64,000 nt of DNA from Phycisphaerales bacterium (GTDB taxonomy: Bacteria; Planctomycetota; Phycisphaerae; UBA1845; UTPLA1): NCBI GenBank assembly GCA_022360095.1, contig JAKSDK010001569.1, positions 121,455-185,454 of the forward strand. The letters run 5' to 3'. Numbering within the stretch: position 1 is the stretch's first letter; each line of letters begins with the position of its first letter. The position numbers were made by a program, and so were the translations under genes. A model generated the notes under the pieces. That model saw only the letters and a list, made by a program, of their open reading frames with translations. It did no database searches and was not told where the DNA came from. This document shows, piece after piece, positions 60,458-64,000 of this stretch.

Positions 60458-61300
60458 TCAGCCATTGCGGTCGGCAATCCAGTCGACGAGATCGTTGAAA
60501 AACGGCTCGGCGTCCGATTCAAATTCGATCGTATGCTCAGCGTCCGGGTATTCCGTGATCTGCCGATCCGGTGAAGGCAGCTCGCGGAACCAGCGCCGTG
60601 TTTTCTCGTTGTCGATGATCCGGTCCCGTCCCGCCATGAACAGGTGGATCGGCCCCCGATAGTCCGACCCGGCAAACGGTCGGATGGCCTTGTCCAGTCG
60701 CCTGGACGACAGGAGGAAACTTGCGGAGACCTGCCGGAGCTTCAGCGCATCCTTTTCGACGTACCGGATGCGGTCCGGATTGGCGGTGAAACATCGGGCA
60801 TCGTTCAAGGGAATGTCGAATAAACGCTTACGTTCGTTGACCATGGCCATGCCGACGCGAAATTTCTCTGAGAGGGTGAGGTCGATCTTGGGAAACAGGC
60901 CGGGCCCGATCAGGGTCAGCGATTTGACCCGCGTGGGCGATTGCTGGGCCAGCAGGACGGCCTGCTTGCCGCCCCAACTGACTCCGACGATGTGGGCGAA
61001 TTTGAAGCCGGTCTCCTGGAGCAGCATGGTCAGCAGGTGGGCCGTGTCGTCGCTGCATTGCCTTACGGAGGTGAAATGACCCCGTGGCGGATTGTTTCGA
61101 CCGCTTCCGCGACGGTCGGGCATGAGCACGGTGAGTCCCCGATCGGCCAGCCGCGAGCCGGATTCCTCATACCAGCCTCCGTGGGATTGGATACCATGCA
61201 GGTACAGCACGGTGCCGATCGGATTCGTCGGTCGCCACCATCTGACGTGGGCTTGGTAGCCATCGGGAAGCGTCCGAGATTCGATCGTGGGGCACTGCAT
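60458..61300 (-). CDS. Alpha/beta hydrolase
   Basis: A 280-residue protein. ATG at 61300 is chosen because the family fold starts there; the longer frame to 61597 runs through the promoter region of the DinB-like gene. The oxyanion motif is YLHGIQSHGGWYEESG, the nucleophile elbow is GVSWGGK (Ser), the acid lies in FMAGRDRIID and the His in YPDAEHTIEFE, so the catalytic triad is complete. The lid region lies at about 150-210. The pattern resembles monoacylglycerol lipase or lysophospholipase members (HGxxxHxxxY), but the substrate is not known. It is downstream of nothing on its strand and upstream of metG by 64 bases. Confidence 0.85.
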   Translation of the reverse strand: MQCPTIESRTLPDGYQAHVRWWRPTNPIGTVLYLHGIQSHGGWYEESGSRLADRGLTVLMPDRRGSGRNNPPRGHFTSVRQCSDDTAHLLTMLLQETGFKFAHIVGVSWGGKQAVLLAQQSPTRVKSLTLIGPGLFPKIDLTLSEKFRVGMAMVNERKRLFDIPLNDARCFTANPDRIRYVEKDALKLRQVSASFLLSSRRLDKAIRPFAGSDYRGPIHLFMAGRDRIIDNEKTRRWFRELPSPDRQITEYPDAEHTIEFESDAEPFFNDLVDWIADRNG

Positions 61301-61411
61301 GGTCACAGTATGATGAAGTGGCGATCCGATGCAAGAATCGGCGCGTGCTTTCGTATAGAATCTCCAATTCAATAGGAGAAAGGCGACACCAAAGTTAAGG
61401 AGCGAATTCGT

Positions 61412-61903
61412 ATGATTACCTATGAGGCTGTTGAGTCGAATCTCAAGATGGCGAGGAACGTCACGTTGCCTTTGTTGAGTGATTTGTCGGATGAAGATTT
61501 GATGGCGCGGCCGGTTCCGGACGCCAATCACATCGCCTGGCAACTCGGCCACCTCGTCACGTCGGAGTACTGGATCATCTCTCAGGCGGCCGATCAAGTG
61601 GAAATGGCCTTTCCCGCCGATTGGCAGGAGAAGTATTCAAAGGAGGCGGCCAAGAGCGATGATCAGACTCACTTCGAGACCAAGGAACGTTACCTTGAAG
61701 CACTCAATGCACAGCGCCAGGCGACCTTGGATGTGCTCAAAACCCTGCCCTCCGAGCAACTCACGGAACCCGGGCCGGAACCGTTGCGGATGATTGTTCA
61801 GACGGTCGGCGAGCTTTTCTTGTTTCAAGCGCACCATGAACTGATGCACGCCGGCCAGTTCACCTGCATTCGACGAAAGCTGGGCAAACCGGTGTTGTTC
61901 TAA
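61412..61903 (+). CDS. DinB-family protein
   Basis: A 163-residue four-helix-bundle protein with an ATG start. The family's metal ligands are recognisable: His in HIAWQLGHLVTSEYWI and the paired His of FQAHHELMHAGQFTCIRR near the C-terminus. DinB/YfiT-type proteins bind a divalent metal; many are thiol S-transferases or of unknown function, and they are unrelated to DNA polymerase IV. The N-terminal helix carries LKMARNVTLPLLSDLSDEDL. A terminator-type hairpin follows at 61951-61980. It is the only plus-strand gene between metG and hflX. Confidence 0.88.
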   Translation: MITYEAVESNLKMARNVTLPLLSDLSDEDLMARPVPDANHIAWQLGHLVTSEYWIISQAADQVEMAFPADWQEKYSKEAAKSDDQTHFETKERYLEALNAQRQATLDVLKTLPSEQLTEPGPEPLRMIVQTVGELFLFQAHHELMHAGQFTCIRRKLGKPVLF

Positions 61904-61950
61904 CGGCGCGCCTTTGCGTTCACCACCCGGCTTACCGAACCCATTAAACC

Positions 61951-61980
61951 AAAGCCCCGGGTAGGCCTGCCCCGGGGTCC
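61951..61980. terminator. Terminator between the DinB-like gene and hflX
   Basis: AAAGCCCCGGG ... CCCGGGG hairpin with an AGGCCT core. On the minus strand it reads CCCGGGGCTTTGGTTT and lies about 20 bases past the hflX stop; it may also serve the plus-strand DinB-like gene. Confidence 0.65.
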
Positions 61981-61997
61981 TTATGACGCACGTTTTT

Positions 61998-63320
61998 TCA
62001 AGGCGTAATCACGCGACCGCCGAGATTGACGACGCGTTGGACTTCCGGTGTGGGTAGACGCAGGTCAATCTGCACCGTGCCGTCGGTGTAGGTTTGGTCC
62101 AGGATGTGGCCGTGCTGATTAAGGTAAGCGAGCAGTCTGCCGTTGCCGCTTTCGGTTTCGATCGTGAGTCGGACATAGCGGTCACGCATCCGGTCGAGAA
62201 CGTGTTGCTTGAGTTCCTCCAGTCCTTCGCCGGTCCTGGCGGAAGTCTCCACCGCGTCCTGCATTCGGAGCCGTAGCAGGTGGATGGCGGAGTCATCCTG
62301 CACGGCGTCGATTTTGTTTAGAACGTTGACGGTCGGAATGTCCTGGCATCCCAGCTCCTCGAGCACCTGCTCGACGGCCTTGATCTGGCCGGCGGCGTCG
62401 TAGCTCGCGGCATCCACGACGTGCAGCAACAGATCCGAATGGATCGCCTCTTCCAAAGTGGCCCGAAATGAGGCCACGAGGTGGTGGGGCAGGTCCCGGA
62501 CAAAGCCCACGGTATCCGACAGCAACGCCACTTGGCCGCCGCCGAGGTCCCAGCGCCGTGTTTTGGTATCGAGTGTTGCGAACAACTGATCCGCGACATG
62601 CGTTTCGGCGCCGGTTAACGCATTCATCAAAGTGCTCTTGCCCGCGTTGGTGTAGCCTACAAGGCCGATCGTGAAGTAGTCCCGCCGCGACTTCACCTCG
62701 CGCAGCTTTTGTTGATCGAGCTTCGTAAGTTGCTCTTTAAGAAACGAGACCCTTTTTTGAACAAGCCGGCGGTCGATTTCGATCTGCCGCTCTCCTGGGC
62801 CACGGGTTCCGATGCCGCCGACCGCACCCGCGGATGTTCCGCCTCCGGCGCCGGCAATTCGTTCGAGGTGCGTCCACATGCCGCGCAGCCTCGGCGCCGT
62901 ATATTCAAGTTGTGCCAGTTCGACCTGGAGTCTGGCGGCGCTGGTGCGTGCACGACTGGCGAAGATGTCCAGGATCAGTTCGGTGCGATCGATGACCCGT
63001 CGTTTAGAAATGGACTCGATCTCGCGAATCTGAGAAGGCGTCAGATCATTGTCAAAGATGATGACGTCAGCTTCCTTTTCGGCCGCGTAATCGGTGAGTT
63101 CCAGGGCCTTGCCGCTGCCGATATAGGTTGCTGCGCAGACCTTGGGCCGGCGCTGGATCGATCGACCCACCACCTTGGCTCCGGCACTGGTCGCCAGAGC
63201 GGCCAGTTCGGCCAGAGGATCGTATCGGGTGCCCGAGGGTTCTTTGCCAGGCAGGATGAGCCCGACGAGAACAGCGTTTTCCGTCTGAATCCCGTTATCC
63301 GTTTGTTTCGCTTCTTTCAA
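61998..63320 (-). CDS. hflX: GTPase HflX
   Basis: A 440-residue protein with an ATG start. HflX binds the large ribosomal subunit and splits stalled ribosomes under stress. The N-terminal HflX domain has ADVIIFDNDLTPSQIREIES and RVIDRTELILDIFASRA, ending in GGIGTRGPGERQIEIDRRLV. The G domain has G1 GLVGYTNAGKSTLMN, G3 DTVGFV and G4 NKID. A C-terminal domain follows (about 365-440, RLLAYLNQHGHILDQTYTDG). Normal length. Single-gene unit in this window, with a good terminator at 61951-61980. Confidence 0.95.
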   Translation of the reverse strand: MKEAKQTDNGIQTENAVLVGLILPGKEPSGTRYDPLAELAALATSAGAKVVGRSIQRRPKVCAATYIGSGKALELTDYAAEKEADVIIFDNDLTPSQIREIESISKRRVIDRTELILDIFASRARTSAARLQVELAQLEYTAPRLRGMWTHLERIAGAGGGTSAGAVGGIGTRGPGERQIEIDRRLVQKRVSFLKEQLTKLDQQKLREVKSRRDYFTIGLVGYTNAGKSTLMNALTGAETHVADQLFATLDTKTRRWDLGGGQVALLSDTVGFVRDLPHHLVASFRATLEEAIHSDLLLHVVDAASYDAAGQIKAVEQVLEELGCQDIPTVNVLNKIDAVQDDSAIHLLRLRMQDAVETSARTGEGLEELKQHVLDRMRDRYVRLTIETESGNGRLLAYLNQHGHILDQTYTDGTVQIDLRLPTPEVQRVVNLGGRVITP

Positions 63321-63766
63321 GTTGAGTCCGTATCGGTTCGTCTCTTGCGGGCAGTTCAGGATGCCCGTGTCTTCTCATTTTACGATCTTCGGCGTCTGCG
63401 GGTCAATGTGGTTCAGAGTCGCCGCCGTGAAGGTATTGTTGGCTGGGTGCCGCCAATTGGCCACAAAAAGCCACCGGTGGTTGCGAGTCGGTGAGCGAAA
63501 GAGGCATCGTTTCGTTTGGGTTGTCATTTCGTTGGTTTCGTCTGGGACAGGGCTTACGGATCGCCTTCCCGAAAACTCGTTTACCCTGGAACGAAAAATG
63601 CATAGATGTGTTCCGAGCGTAGAAAAAGTCCGGTTGTTGTGAAACGACCGTCTGCGCTTCGGCCGGCGAGTAGAGGTTGCCTCTTTTCAATTGCGGTGGG
63701 TGTCTGCGCTTGTGTAGAGCTCGGGTCACCCTTTGTTTCATTTTTTTATCGAAAGGGAGCGGAGTG
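63321..63766. other. 446-base gap before the last gene
   Basis: Open frames on both strands lack ribosome sites and family features. No RNA gene was recognised. The AGGGAG at 63754-63759 serves the following gene. Confidence 0.45.
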
Positions 63767-64000
63767 ATGTGGACGAATGTATGTAGTCGTTTTCGAAGTC
63801 TCGGTGTGGTGTTGGTGCTGATTGCGGCATGGTTGATTCCGTCCCATGAGGCATTCGGAGGCCCTGTGATCGTTCCTCTTTGCGTCAAGCTGCCCAACGG
63901 CAGCTTCAGGGATGGGTTCACCCACTGGTCGGTCGAGCGCTGTGTCGGAGGGTATGGCAAGTACAGTACCTTCGTCGACGCAAACATTGTGGACCTGACG
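63767..64000 (+). CDS. Secreted protein of unknown function, 5' part only
   Basis: An ATG at 63767 with AGGGAG seven bases upstream opens a frame that is still open after 78 codons at the window edge. The first 31 residues form a signal peptide (RSLGVVLVLIAAWLIPSHEAFG). The mature part begins VIVPLCVKLPNGSFRDGFTH, and NGSFRDGFTHWSVE resembles the start of secreted planctomycete proteins with a carbohydrate-binding-like domain (NGxFExGxxxW). Too little is present to name a family. Confidence 0.75.
   Translation, partial: MWTNVCSRFRSLGVVLVLIAAWLIPSHEAFGGPVIVPLCVKLPNGSFRDGFTHWSVERCVGGYGKYSTFVDANIVDLT

Noticed and set aside
63403..63987. 194-codon minus-strand open frame at the right end
   Set aside because: It overlaps the well-supported signal-peptide gene at 63767 and has no ribosome site or recognisable domain.

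Overview
The window reads as chromosomal DNA from a member of the Planctomycetota, probably a Phycisphaerae-like lineage. This is inferred from protein style, not from a marker gene. The evidence is prepilin-like proteins with an FTLIELLVVIAII leader, several secreted proteins ending in dockerin-type calcium-binding repeats, long DCNxNGxPDxCD and DGDGVCDxDD repeat proteins, a DUF1571-type protein, hybrid histidine kinases, and frequent GTG/TTG starts behind good Shine-Dalgarno sites. No rRNA, tRNA, CRISPR array, transposase or phage gene was recognised.

Layout. 1-18063 is a cell-surface and extracellular block: a LacI-type repressor divergent from a prepilin-like protein with a consensus promoter and a possible operator between them; a 1360-residue modular protein with a P domain and dockerin; a secreted GH13 alpha-amylase-like enzyme with dockerin; an orphan hybrid kinase; and three secreted repeat proteins on the minus strand, two of which end in a Cys-Gly / hydrophobic / poly-Arg tail. 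18064-22008 looks accessory: hairpin-rich dispersed repeats, a 183-bp element with 31-bp inverted ends, a DUF4062-TPR protein and two small unknown proteins.

22009-35268 is mostly housekeeping. A six-gene minus-strand run (phosphotransferase, thioesterase, MoaD, MoaE, DUF4149-like membrane protein, endonuclease III) faces a plus-strand run (MTA phosphorylase, PgpA, Ca2+/Na+ antiporter). It is followed by a secreted dockerin protein, a candidate 6S RNA with its own terminator, malate dehydrogenase, an EamA transporter and a sirtuin. 35274-44991 holds an RluA-like protein lacking the catalytic Asp, MreC, a lipid A-type acyltransferase behind a promoter-terminator leader, a TPR/zinc-ribbon/YggX-like fusion, a GT2 glycosyltransferase, and a sugar ABC importer (binding protein plus two permeases, no ATPase) coupled to a cyclase-family lipoprotein.

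45038-64000 holds a canonical RluA enzyme, ATP-dependent PEP carboxykinase, NadD, DUF1571 protein, RsmE, a second hybrid kinase paralogous to the first, homoserine dehydrogenase, MetG, an alpha/beta hydrolase, a DinB-like protein, HflX and the start of another secreted protein.

Five gene ends share one terminator type built on CCCCGGGC/GCCCGGGG or a close variant. Three of these sit in a longer G-rich dispersed repeat. The items most worth following up are the candidate 6S RNA, the leader RNA before the acyltransferase, the YggX fusion, the Asp-to-Glu RluA paralogue, the poly-Arg C-terminal tails, and the DUF4062-TPR island.
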